Source: Hemileia vastatrix
Lineage: Eukaryota > Basidiomycota > Pucciniomycetes > Pucciniales > Zaghouaniaceae
Reading direction: 5' to 3'
Assembly: GCA_030280995.1 (NCBI GenBank)
Contig: JASXTE010000005.1
Location: 16,408,501 to 16,472,500 of the forward strand
DNA: 64,000 nt
A program made the translations under genes and the position numbers. The notes beneath the pieces were generated by a model that did no database searches, had not been told where the DNA came from, and worked only from the letters and a program-made list of their open reading frames with translations. Positions 22,701-33,385 of this stretch are shown here, piece after piece (the stretch's first letter is position 1; each line of letters starts with the position of its first letter).

Positions 22701-25700
22701 TGCATGCAAGAAAAAGTGCCCAGCACAAGCTCAGCTGAACTTGTGCTGGACACTTTTATGATGGAGAGTAGCAGGGTTCAAGTTGTCTTCAGTTAATCTT
22801 ATATTCATTTTAAAAATGTCTATGGGTATTTGATCTTACTGTGTCATCCATATTTATTATTTGATTATTTTTTAGTCACCATTATATTATTAATGTTTTT
22901 AGTATAGAAAAAATATGTGTACTGAATGTACACTCTGTGATTTTACAAATTTAATAATATTATATAATAAATGTAAAAAAATGTTAAAGTCATAGGTTTT
23001 ACCAAAATAAAATTGATATTTAAAAGCTAAAGGATAAATAAAAGGGTAAAATTAAAATTAAAGAGATCAAACATGAAATAAAAATATTAAGTATAATTTC
23101 TGCTATCATGAGCCAGTAGAGGCTTCAGAAAAAATGGGCACCATCATAGATTAACATGGATCAAATTTACTTTTTACCAAAGTAAAAAATTGTCTACCTT
23201 AGGTTTGGACAAACTTCCGGGGGACAATTTGTCCATATAAAACTACTTTCACTGCAATGATAGAGTGATCATTCAGTCTCATTTCCATAAAAAGAATTGA
23301 TTGCATCTAACGGCATGCAACCAAAAGTTTCTAGCACAGGTTTGGCAAAACTTGTGCTGGACACTTTTATCATGGAGAGTAGCCAGGGTGCAAGTCATTT
23401 TAAATCATCTGGAATTTCTTATAAACATGTCCACTGTTATTAAATCTTTGTGCCTCACTAATATTTATCAATTGATTAATTTTTTGTCACCATTATATTA
23501 TTAATATTATCAGTATAGCAAAAACTTGTGTGCCAAATGAATATTGGGTGATGTTACACCTTTTATAATATTATTAAATAAAGGTAAAAAAATATGAAAA
23601 TGATTTAGTTTACAAAAAATAAACTTCTATCCAAAAGCAATATGAGAGAAATAAAGTAAAATAAAAGAAATCAAAGATGAAAATTAAAATCCAAGTGAAA
23701 TTCCTGCCATGAACAGAAAAAAGAGATGTTGAATCAAATTAGCACAATCAGGGCTAAACTTGCACTAAATTTTCTTTTTTGTAAAAATAAAAGAAAAATC
23801 CACTTGAGCTTTACCAAAACTTCAGCATGAAAATTTTGCCATATCAAACTACTTCTAGTGTAATTTTTTATCAAAAATTTATCCTCATTTACATAGAGAG
23901 AATTGCTCCCATCTGACTGCACCTGACCATAAGTTTCCAGCACAAGTTTGGACAAACTTGTGCTGGACACTTTTATGATGGAGAGTAGCTAGGGTAGAAT
24001 TTTTCTTCAGTTCATCTAGTATTTCTTACAAACATGTCTACTGGTATTTTATCTTTGTTCCTCACTCATAAATATCATTTGATTAATTTTTGGTTGCCAT
24101 TATATTACTAATTTTATAAGTATAGAAAAAACTCATGTTCCAAATGCATACCAGGTGATGTTATGCCATTTATAATATTATTAAATAAATGTATAAAAAT
24201 ATGAAAATAGTTTATTTTAAAAATTATTAATTGATATCCAAAAGCAATATTAGGAATAAAAAATTAAGTTAAAGGGATCAAATATGAAAAAAGAAATCCA
24301 ATTAATATTCCTACTATCAAAGGCCAGCAGAGGTGTTGAAGCAAATGAGAGCCATCAGGGATACATTGTACTAACTTGACTTTTTTTTAAAGATAAAAAA
24401 TTGTGCACCTGTGGTTTGGATGAACTCTAGGTAGAAAATTTGGCTATGTAAAACTACTTCTAGTGAAGTTTTTTATCAAATAATATTTTTCATTGCCATA
24501 GCGAGCATTGATCTCATATGACTGCAACTGACCAAAAGTGTCCAGCACAAGTTTGGCCGAACTTGTGCTGGACACTTTTTTGATGGTGAGTATCTAGGGT
24601 GCAGCTCTTTTTCAGTGCAACTGGTATTTTTTTAAAACATATCCACTGGTATTTGATCTTTCTGTTTTATTAATATATTATCATTTGATCAATTTTTTGT
24701 TACCAGTATATTATTATTTTTATTAGTATAGCAAAAAAACATGTGCCAAATGCTTACAGGGTGATGTTAAACCTTTAATAATTCTATTAAATACAGGTAA
24801 AAAATTATGAAAATGATTTGTTTTACATAAAATTAATTGATATCTAAAAGAAAAAAAAGGGATAAAAAGAAATAGGTTGAATAATAGGGATTTTATATGA
24901 AATTCAAAATTCAAGCTAAATGCCTACTTTCAAGGCTCAGAAGAGGTGTTGGATAAAATGGGCATCATCAGGAATAAAATTTTACTTAATTTGATTTTTT
25001 GAAAAACTAAATGAAGTTTTCAACTGATTTTTTTCCAATATTTAGTTGGACACTTTATCTATATCAAATTACTTCTAGTACCATGATTGACCAAATTAAA
25101 TCCTCATTTCCATATGCAGAATTGATCCCATATGGCTGTACCAGGCCAAAGGTGTCAACCACAAGTTTGAGAATTCTTCTGGTGGACACTTTTATGATGG
25201 ACAGTAGTAGGGTGCAAGTCTTCTTTAGTTAATCTAGTATTCCTCATAAAAATTTCCAACTTATTTTTAACCAAAAATCAGGTAGAAAGTTTTTCCATAT
25301 AAAATTACTTCTAATGCCATGATTGACTAAAAATTGATTCTCATTGCCATATAGAGAGTTGATCCCATATGACTGGATCTGGAAAAAGTGTCACCACAAT
25401 TTTTGAAAAACTTAAGTTTGAAAATTTTATGATGGAAAGTAATTGCAAGTCTTCTTCATTTCATCAAGTAATCCTCATAAAAATTTCCACCTGTATTTTG
25501 GCCAAACTTCAGGTGGACACTTTGGCCATATTAAATTAATTCTAGTTCCATGTTGATAAAAAACTGATACTTATTGCCATATATAGATATTAAACCCATC
25601 AGACTGTGCCTTTCCAAAAGTGTCTACCTGAATTATGGCTAAACCTCAGTTGGACACTTTTATGATGCAGAGTAGCTAGAAAAAAAGTATTCTTCAGTTA

Positions 25701-25990
25701 ATTTGGTATTCATAATAAATTTATCCTCCTGAAGTTTAGCCTAACTTCAGGTGGACAATTTTGGAAAGCACCAGTTAGTCACTATCCATCAAAAAAGTGT
25801 TCACCAAAATTTTGGCTAAACTTGTGGTGGACCCCTTTGATCAGCCACAGTCAGATGAGATCAACTCTTTAGATGGAAATGAGGATGATGTTTTGGTAAA
25901 TCATGGAAATAGAAGTAGTTTGATGTGGCCAAATTACCCCTTGAAGGTCAGACAAACCTCACAAGGACACTTTTTACCAGGGAGTAACTG
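19797..25990. repeat. Tandem array of about 606-bp units with palindromic cores
   Basis: Eight full units are marked by cores starting at 20295, 20905, 21517, 22103, 22712, 23323, 23929 and 24534 (spacing 586-612). A further core at about 25147 and three shorter, decayed units (about 25383, 25614, 25790) follow. Outside the core, units share GGTATTTGATCTTTCTGTG, TTTTTTGTCACCATTATATT, the AAATGCATACCAGGTGATG block and a run before the core reading CATCTGACTGCATG. The last 150 bases (25840-25990) are the reverse complement of the pre-core part, so the array ends in an inverted copy. Divergence between units looks like 10-25 percent by eye. Confidence 0.85.
20295..20340. repeat. Perfect 46-bp palindrome, core of array unit 1
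   Basis: Arms of 22 bp (from AAAAGTGTCCAGCACAAG onward) pair perfectly around a 2-base centre. Later cores keep the arms with 1-6 mismatches, the outer GTGTCCAGCACAAG and CTTGTGCTGGACAC best; each is followed by TATGATGGAGAGTAG. Confidence 0.9.
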
Positions 25991-26654
25991 AGAAAAATAC
26001 ATTTATCAGAAGGAAAATCTTTTATTGGATAGATGCCAAGGTTTCATACTTGTGTATTATGATCAGTATTAATTTTGAAAGTGTCTGTCCAAGCAATTTC
26101 ATTGCCCATCATGACACATTTTGTTTTAAATGTTTCAAACTGCGTGATACAGTATTAGGGTGTCACATAGTATAACTAAGTTCTATCAAGTGCCCTCCTA
26201 TGATGTCTAAATTTATAATTTGATATCTTACATAATAATTTTTTTTATATAAATTCATCAATATTTTATTTTATTATCAAATTTAATAGAGCAAGTATCC
26301 TGAATTATTATATATGCATAAGCTTAGGTTAGATCAATTTGTGCTCAATTTGTGCTCAACAGAGGACCAATTTCAAGTTCTGGAGGATCAACTTGTGCAT
26401 AATTTGGAATCAGTTGATATTCTGTCTATAATCAATCTGAGAATAAGTGTAAATCTAACTCTAATTTACTTATGTTTTTAAAGTATTCATAAAACTGGAA
26501 TATTTAAGGGACACTCTAAATTTCAAGAGAGGGGATTGCTAGAAATTTACCCCTAGATTTTCTGTGGTGAATTGTGTTGCTAATAATTCTTGTCTACTAA
26601 TTACCATATAGGTTTTCTCTTTTGTAGACGTAAAATATTGTTATTCTTATCAAT

Positions 26655-28944
26655 ATGAGTGCTCCCCAGGACAATTTAAGTGAAAGGCCTTGTTATAATA
26701 CCAGTTCTAAAGCTAATAAAAACATTGATCCAGGACATAAGCATAGGGGTCAATCATACCCCCAGCCAGAGCTAGTGAGTAAAGAGGACAAAGACAGCCC
26801 CTTAAAAAAGATTAAAATAAAAAGACATATCCTCCTCTGCAGGATCAACTGTTAAATCTTGCAAAACAGGTCCTGAAGTTTAAGGAATCAAAGTCTCTCA
26901 TGCTGAATGAAGTAGAGCAATTGCAGAAAAATTGCAAGGTAGGATTCCAACAGATGAATCAAACCTTGTCAGAGCTAAAGGGAGTCCAGCCAAGTCAGCA
27001 ACCCCCTACCCCAGGAGGGTCACATCACTCCCAGAGGAAAATCCTGGTAGACAAATGGAAGTGGGATTTGTTCCATCAACAATGGTTCAGTCACAGCTGC
27101 AACAGAGATCCTTCTCCTCATCAGACTTCATCAGCTCACCCCTACAAAGGAAAGCAAAAGTGCCAAAAATAAGGACTTGTACAAATCCAGTGGTAAGTAT
27201 ATTACCCTCTCAGACTGAACACAATATTGACTATTATAATATAGGAAATATTATTGATGTAAAATCTGTACAGAGAATTGAGGAGGACTTGAGAAAATTA
27301 GGTTTTTATGTAGATACACCTGAATTATCTTTTGTCAATAACAACAGTACTATTTATAATAATAATACAGTTAATCCTCAGTTGCCACCACTTACTAGTA
27401 AGATGAGAAGTTCACAAGATAGTGAGAGAATTGACAAGGAAGACATGCAGTATTTTAACAATAATCCGAATTTCCATAGAATTGTTTCAGAATTGTGGAA
27501 TAGAATGACTGATTGTGAGGAACAGACAGTTAAGCTCAGAAGTGATACAATTTCATCCTTAACATTGAACATTTCTCATCTTGCAACAAAAAATAAAGAA
27601 TTAGAGAATGAACATCTGTCTCAAACTCTTAAGTATGATTCATGGATTATTAAATATAGTGAACTTTCAAACAGATTCTGTGAGTTAGAAAAGATGTATG
27701 AAGCATACTTATTGAAAATTGAATCAAGAACTAAGTTATCTTTTGCCCAGACAAATCAAAGTGTCTCTGAGCTGCTACAAAGATTGACTAAAATTGAGAT
27801 TGCAACTACCAATCCACTAATGAACCAGGATAATAATAAGTATACTCAGTATATTAATAATCCTTTCATTGAAAAAAGTGAATCTCATTCCTTCCCTATA
27901 CCACCACAACTAAAACCATCTGGTGGTAGTGTCAAATCTGAAAATGTAAGTCAAAAATCTGTACAGGAGGAAATACAAGACCATTTATCCAGATTAAATG
28001 AGTTTTTGAATTTACCCAGTATTAGTGAAACAAAATCCAATCAGAAGAACTGGCCTAAGATAGATAAGTACCCAACATATGATGGGGAATCCAGCTCTTA
28101 TTGGAAACATTTTATCCAAATAATTGACAACTTGAAATTTTCATATAAGTTACCAGATGAAGAAATAACATCAAAATTGATCTCTTTATTTGAGGATGTT
28201 TCTTTATTATGGTTTGAAGCTGTTTTGAATGATGGTAAAGATTACTCTTGGGCTGAATGGAAACAAATAATTGAAAAAATATTTGGAGGTTCTAAATTCA
28301 CGCTCACTCAGCAGAGACTGTATGAGAAAACTAGGTTTAATCCGTTGAATGGTTACAAACCTATGTCATTTTTAATGAACTTAAGTAAAATATTAAAAGC
28401 CATTGAGCCAAACATAAATTTTAACTTATGGAAAGATAAGATAATATATAAATTACCTATATCTTTCAGAGACATTTTTGTAGCTAGAACAATTAATGTT
28501 ACTGAATATTCGGACTTTATTAATATTTATCACTACACAATATAGGGGGTGGACTTGCTAGCAAGTCCTCAACCTGAACTGAGATGGAACTCAGATGGAA
28601 CTCAGACTGAACTCATACTGAACCCAAACTGAACTCTACTTGAACACCCACCTAAAACTGTTCTGCTCAGTGGTGTTCATTCCTGATTGTATGGTTCCTT
28701 TATCAATAGCTCAATGTGTGTTCAATCTGTTGTGAGTTTGGGTCCAAGGTTGCGGACTCACTAGCAAGTCCGCCCCCCATATTGTGTGGTGTATAATGAA
28801 ATATTTTTAAACCATAAGTATGAAGCAAGGTATTCCACTTATAAACAAAATATTGAACCTGTTAAAAATCAGAATTCAAAAAACACTTCAGGAGAAGCAG
28901 AAAATACCTACTGCACCTTTAGTACCTAAAAAGTATGAAACAAA
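26655..28944 (+). pseudogene. gag: B2 gag, interrupted by the MITE
   Basis: First ATG at 26655 gives MSAPQDNLSERPCYNT. A 1-base loss near 26750 relative to B3 pushes this frame into ORF X, and the ORF X ATG itself is changed to ATA. The main gag frame is open from before 26932 to 28530 (more than 530 codons). It has a Ser/Pro-rich N-terminal part, then VSILPSQ, VKSVQRIEEDLRKLGF and a helix-rich centre (27440-27800). The capsid-like region (28040-28530) reads NWPKIDKYPTYDGESSSYW, YKLPDEEITSKLISLF and LWFEAVLNDGKDYSWAEW. The MITE at 28531 interrupts it after EYSDFINIY. The longest near-intact gag in the window. Confidence 0.88.
28531..28791. mobile_element. 261-bp MITE related to the 7.9-kb element
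   Basis: TIRs of about 43 bp start CACTACACAATATAGGGGG on the left and CACCACACAATATGGGGGG on the right. A 3-bp TAT duplication (28528-28530, 28792-28794) flanks it; removing the insert restores the gag sequence seen in B3. At position 21 lies the perfect 18-bp palindrome GGACTTGCTAGCAAGTCC (28551-28568). The interior has five or six repeats of a GAACTCAGA/GAACTCATA-like decamer. No coding capacity. Confidence 0.92.
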
Positions 28945-29960
28945 TACTTGTTATAAGTGTAACAAACCTTAGGTTAAAGGTCACAAATGTGAGAAAAACA
29001 TAAATATTGTTGAAAATCGATGTGAATCTGAAACTGAAACTGAAAAAAGTAAATAATTAAGTGATTGTGACAGCAATATCTCATATAGTGATGAAAATGA
29101 AGTTAATATGTTGGAAGATGATTTTTCCATCTTGGACAATCCAATATCAAATATGGACTCAAATGAATCTTTAATGAGTTTTGAGGATGCTAAAATTATC
29201 AAAAATATACAAGCTGATAACTTAAGAATGACACCTATCACGGTTCCAGCTATCATTTCTGGTGAAAATGTTAATATAGTATTGGACACAGGAGCTTCTG
29301 GTTCTGTTGTTTCTACTAATACATTATAAAAAATTAATAGTGAATATAAGTCTAAGCTTGAACCCCTTCAAAGTAAAAATTGGAGAGGTTTTGGATCACT
29401 AATACACCCCATTGGTAGATAAAAATCTTCTTTTTTCTTTTAACATCATTATAGTTATGTAAGAGTAGCTTGTGACTTTGTAGTAATGGATAATACTAAC
29501 TGTAGTAACTGTTTTATCATTGGAAATGATATTCTGACTAAGTTTGGTGTGAATTTAGACACTGCTGATAACAATTTTACCATTGGCATGAATAATAAAA
29601 GGAAATTTAAAATAAATTCTTTTAACACAGTCTTACACATTGAGTCAGTAACAAATATTACATGCAAAGGAAGAGAATACAATGAGATGAAACTTCTGGA
29701 AACAGAAATTTCTAAAGCATCATTTGGCACTCAGATAAGTGAAGCTGTGAAAAATAATATTTTGGACTTAATTAAAGCATTTCCAATGGCTTTTGCACAT
29801 GGTACAAATAAACTTGGCCTTGTAAAAGATCATGAGATGAAAATAAGTTTAATTTGTGATATGGATAATATTCCTGCTAGTCTTAAAAAGAAACCATACC
29901 CTGCTTCACCAATGAAGAGGAAATAAATAGAGGATAATATTAAGATGTTATTAAAAATGA
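28795..29960 (+). pseudogene. pol: B2 knuckle, protease and RT start
   Basis: The knuckle CYKCNKP-stop-VKGHKC (28950-28990) carries TAG where B3 has Trp. An acidic linker with SDCDSNISYSDENEV leads to the protease motif IVLDTGASGSVVS near 29277-29315, with the catalytic Asp kept. The C-terminal protease part and RT tether continue with FIIGNDILTKFGVNLD and AFAHGTNKLGLVKDHEMK up to KKKPYPASPMKRK-stop (29924). The sequence ends at MLLKM, where the deletion junction with integrase follows. Stops at 29055, 29326 and 29420 or so. Confidence 0.87.
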
Positions 29961-31078
29961 AACACATTGAGAAACCAAAAGATCCATGGGAAATAATTTA
30001 CATTAACTTTGTAAAAGGCTTTACAATAGCAGGGCATAAGAGTTATAACTCCTGCTGGGTAATTGTAGATAGATTTACAAAGAAGTGTAAATTTTCCTGC
30101 CCACAAAGATATTTCTGCAAAGGACTTAGCCTTTTTATGGTGAACACAAAGGTTAAATAGATAGGTTTCCCAAAGAAATAGTCTCAGACAGAGATCCTAA
30201 ATTTACTTCTGAGTTCTGGACATCACTTATGGATGTTTCAGGGTGTCAATTAAAACTTTCAACAGAACACCATCCACAAACTGATGGGCTAGCAGAAGGA
30301 ATAATACAAACTTTATAAGATATTATAAGAAGATATTGTGCTTTTGGTCTTAACTTTAAAGACAATGACAAATTACCGCATGATTGGGTAACCCTTATCC
30401 CAGGCTTAGAATTTGCATACAATAGTTCAGTACATTCTGTCACTGGCAAAAAGCCATTTGAGTTATGGTTGGGTTATGTACCTAATACCCCTGCTTAAAC
30501 TCTTAATAAATTACCTAGATTGGATATCCATCCAGGTACCAAGTCTTTTCTTCTGATGCAAAAATTATGCAGAAAAGATGCTCAAGAATGTATAAATAAG
30601 GCATTTGAGTATGAGAAGAAAATATGGGATAAAGCCCATAAAGAACAAATGTCAAAGAAGGTGATGAAGTCCTCATTTCTACACTACATTTACATTTTGA
30701 TGGTAATTTTAAATTGAAGGATCCATTAAATGGACCATTTTTAGTAAAAAAGATGGTTGGTAACATTGCTGTTGAGGTTATTCTATATGCACCATATGAT
30801 AGAAAACATCCAGTATTTCTTATTTCTCTTATAAAACCATACCATTCTAATGATACTGCTCTATTTCAAAAAATATCAGCAAGGCATAAAAAGCAACCGG
30901 AAGAAATAGTTGAAAAGGCAGAAATTGAAAAGATACTTAAAAAAAGACACCTTACTAAAAAAAAGGGAGTTTAGTATCTATTATTATTTAAAAATGAATC
31001 AAGTGAATATGACCAGTGGATTCCAAAAAACAAAATCTCTGATCTCAAAAATCACTTAAAAAAATTTATATCTAAATA
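29961..31078 (+). pseudogene. pol: B2 integrase and chromodomain after a deletion junction
   Basis: Begins directly with IEKPKDPWEIIYINFVKGFTIAG (first-Asp region, with Asn in place of Asp), so the zinc-binding part is gone with RT and RNase H. Core: VSDRDPKFTSEFWTSLMDVSGCQLKLS and EHHPQTDGLAEGI, with Glu present. The tail reads MKDPLNGPFLVKKMVGNIAVEVIL, DRKHPVFLISLIKPYHSN and the chromodomain EIEKILKKRHL, YLLLFKNESSEYDQWIP. Stops near 30153, 30317, 30497 and 30972. A spacer of about 120 bp to the LTR ends in the purine tract GGGTGAGGGAG. Confidence 0.87.
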
Positions 31079-31197
31079 ATACTGTTTATTCAGTATATGT
31101 ATTATAGAAAATTTAAACCATTTATTTTTATATTCACTCCTTACTTTTATTTAAAATGTCTTAACATTTTTTTATTGTTTTTTTTTGGGTGAGGGAG

Positions 31198-32366
31198 TGT
31201 CAGCCTAGTTATCTCCAGGACTGAGTAATTCTTATGTTTCAAATAAGATAACCGTAAATACATTAAGCTCATATTATAAAAATAAGGTTAAAACACTTAT
31301 ATATATGTTTATAATACATATATATATAATTATTACAAAATTATATAACTTATAGTAGTTTAAATAGCTTATCCATAGCCTAATAATACTTATTATGGTG
31401 TTAATGGAGTCATATAATATTTATCTTAAGTGATGTTAAGTAATTATTGACATACATAAGCTTATATGTATACATAAATATCATATTTAGTGAAATATGC
31501 AGTATATTATGTATATTTAGGCCTATAAGTGGGGTTAAGCCTCTTAATAGCCTATAACCTTTGTTTTTCTGCTTATTTTAGGTCATATGGATGTATTTAG
31601 TGGACTTACAACATCTACAGAAGCAAATACATCTATTTCAGGCGCATGCACTCAGTTTAGACAACTTAATCTGTTCCCTTGGATGAATGTTCACAGATTT
31701 ATGGGTTGGGAGGTCATTTCTGGGTTAATATGAACTCTTAGGGATGTTGTTGGGGTTTTAAATTTAATTTGTTTCATTTATATGCTTTGGGTCTCATTTT
31801 ATTCCTTTTGGATTAGTTATTTTACCTGTTTCTTTATGGTATCCGCTTTTATCTGTTAATTCTATATATAGTATAGGTCTGTTGTATCATTAATTGTGAT
31901 GTAGGGTCCTTACCCGAGGTCTGGGTGTTAAATCTTCTTGAATTAGACGCCATGGGGTGGTGATGGGCCCTCACAGTGCTGCAATTGCCGGGGATAGCAG
32001 TGAAATCATCTGGATTGAAGGTCTGTGCACTCCAGTGGATTTTGGTATAAGTAAGGGAGGAGTTTGACAGTTATTAGTCATCAATTACTTACTACAATTC
32101 AATTAAACATTTAAACACAATTATTATCATTTAGAAATAAAAAGCCTTTATAAATTGATTTTATCATTATATAAGCTATAACTATATTCTATTTATCTAT
32201 TTTCCACCACTAGCACACATTTATATCCAAGTATTGTGAGTTTTATTTGGGTATAACTATTTTATTAGTCTTCATTTGAGGTTAAATAACTAAATCATTT
32301 ATCAATAAGTAGTAGGACCATTTATGAATACTATTAAATCATACTTATATACTAGATAAACTGACA
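31198..32366 (+). repeat. 3' LTR of B2
   Basis: About 1,169 bp, TGTCAGCCTAGTTATC...AAACTGACA. Carries the LTR small ORF at 31587-31859, same length as in the 5' LTR but with an in-frame TGA at about 31731. Confidence 0.93.
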
Positions 32367-32371
32367 ATAAT

Positions 32372-33385
32372 GTTCATTTTTAATAACATCTTAATATTAT
32401 CCTCTATGTCTTTCCTCTTCATTGGTGAAGCAGGGTATTCTTTATTTTTAAGACTAGCAGGAATAATATCCATATCACAGGTTAAACTTATTTTCATCTC
32501 ATGATCTTTTACAAGGCCAAGTTCATTGGTTCCATGTGCAAAAGCCATTGGAAATGCTTTAATTAAGTCCAAAGTATTTGTCTTCTCAGCTTCAATTATC
32601 CGAGTGAAAAATGATGCTTTTGAAATTTCTGCCTCCAGAAGTTCCATCTCATTGGATTCCCTTCCTTTGCAAGGAATATTTATTACTGACTCAATGTGTA
32701 AGACCATGTTAAAAGAATTTATTTTAAATTTCCTTTTACCATTCGTGCCAATTGTAAAATTTTTATTAGCAGGGACTAATTTCACACCAAAATTAGTCAG
32801 AATATCATTTCCAATGATAAAACAGTTACTACAGTTAGTATTATCCATTACTACAAAGTCACAAGTTACTCTTACATAACCATGTTGATGTTTTAAGAAA
32901 ACAGAAGCTTTGTATCTACCAATCGGGTGTAGTACTGATCTGAAACCTCTCTAATTTTTTTATTGAAGGTGTTCAAGCTTAGACTTATACTCACTATCAA
33001 TTTTCTGTAATGTATTTGTTGAAACAAAAGAACCAGAAGCTCCTTTGTCCAATACTATATTTACATTCTCTCCAGAAATGATGTCTTGAACCATGATAGG
33101 TGTCATCTTTAAGTTATCAGCTTGTATATCCTTAATGATTTTAGCATCCTCAAAATTCATTAAAGATTAATTTGAGTCCATATTTAATATTGGAGTTTCA
33201 AAGATGGACAAATCATCTTCCAACATACAGACTTCATTTTCATTACTATATGAGATATTACTGTCATATTCATTTTAATCTTTACTTTTTTCTGTTTCAT
33301 CTTCAGATTCATGCTGATTTTCAACAATATTTATTTTTTTCTCCTATTTATGGCCTTTAACCAAAGGCTTCTTACACTTATAACA
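32372..33385 (-). pseudogene. pol: B1 knuckle, protease and RT start
   Basis: Minus strand. Knuckle CYKCKKPLVKGHK then stop (33385-33340): the last Cys is lost. Linker SDYDSNISYSNENEV. Protease motif VLDKGASGSFVS near 33065-33030, with DTG changed to DKG. Then FIIGNDILTNFGVKLVP (32815) and the 167-residue ORF 32848-32345 ending KNKEYPASPMKRKDIEDNIKM. It is cut at LLKMNII by the B2 insertion and resumes at 17034. Confidence 0.88.

Larger units (their letters stand above)
18632..26569 (+). mobile_element. 7.9-kb non-autonomous DNA transposon with CACTA-like termini
   Basis: Starts CACCACAGGAAATCTGGGGG and ends in its inverted counterpart. The two ends match at roughly 42 of 50 positions, differing almost only by C/T and G/A. 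A 3-bp AAT duplication flanks it (18629-18631, 26570-26572), and removing it restores the leader sequence of B1 and B3. No ORF over about 90 codons exists in it and no transposase is recognisable, so it would need a helper. CAC-start TIRs with a 3-bp duplication fit the CACTA (CMC) superfamily, though the classical CACTA string is CACCA here. Strand is arbitrary. Confidence 0.85.
17035..32366 (+). mobile_element. B2: family B chromovirus, lacks the RT/RNase H core, carries two DNA elements
   Basis: Perfect ATAAT duplications at 17030-17034 and 32367-32371 in the RT gene of B1. LTRs are 17035-18206 and 31198-32366. Internal order: leader with the 7.9-kb inverted-repeat element, gag, MITE, knuckle/protease/RT start, then a jump straight to integrase. 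About 1.7 kb of RT and RNase H is missing compared with B3, so it could not copy itself. Inserted in the opposite orientation to its host copy B1. Confidence 0.95.

Noticed and set aside
18632..26569. Helitron or LTR origin of the 7.9-kb insert
   Set aside because: Inverted termini and a 3-bp target duplication exclude both: Helitrons lack TIRs and target duplications, LTR elements give direct repeats and 4-6 bp duplications.
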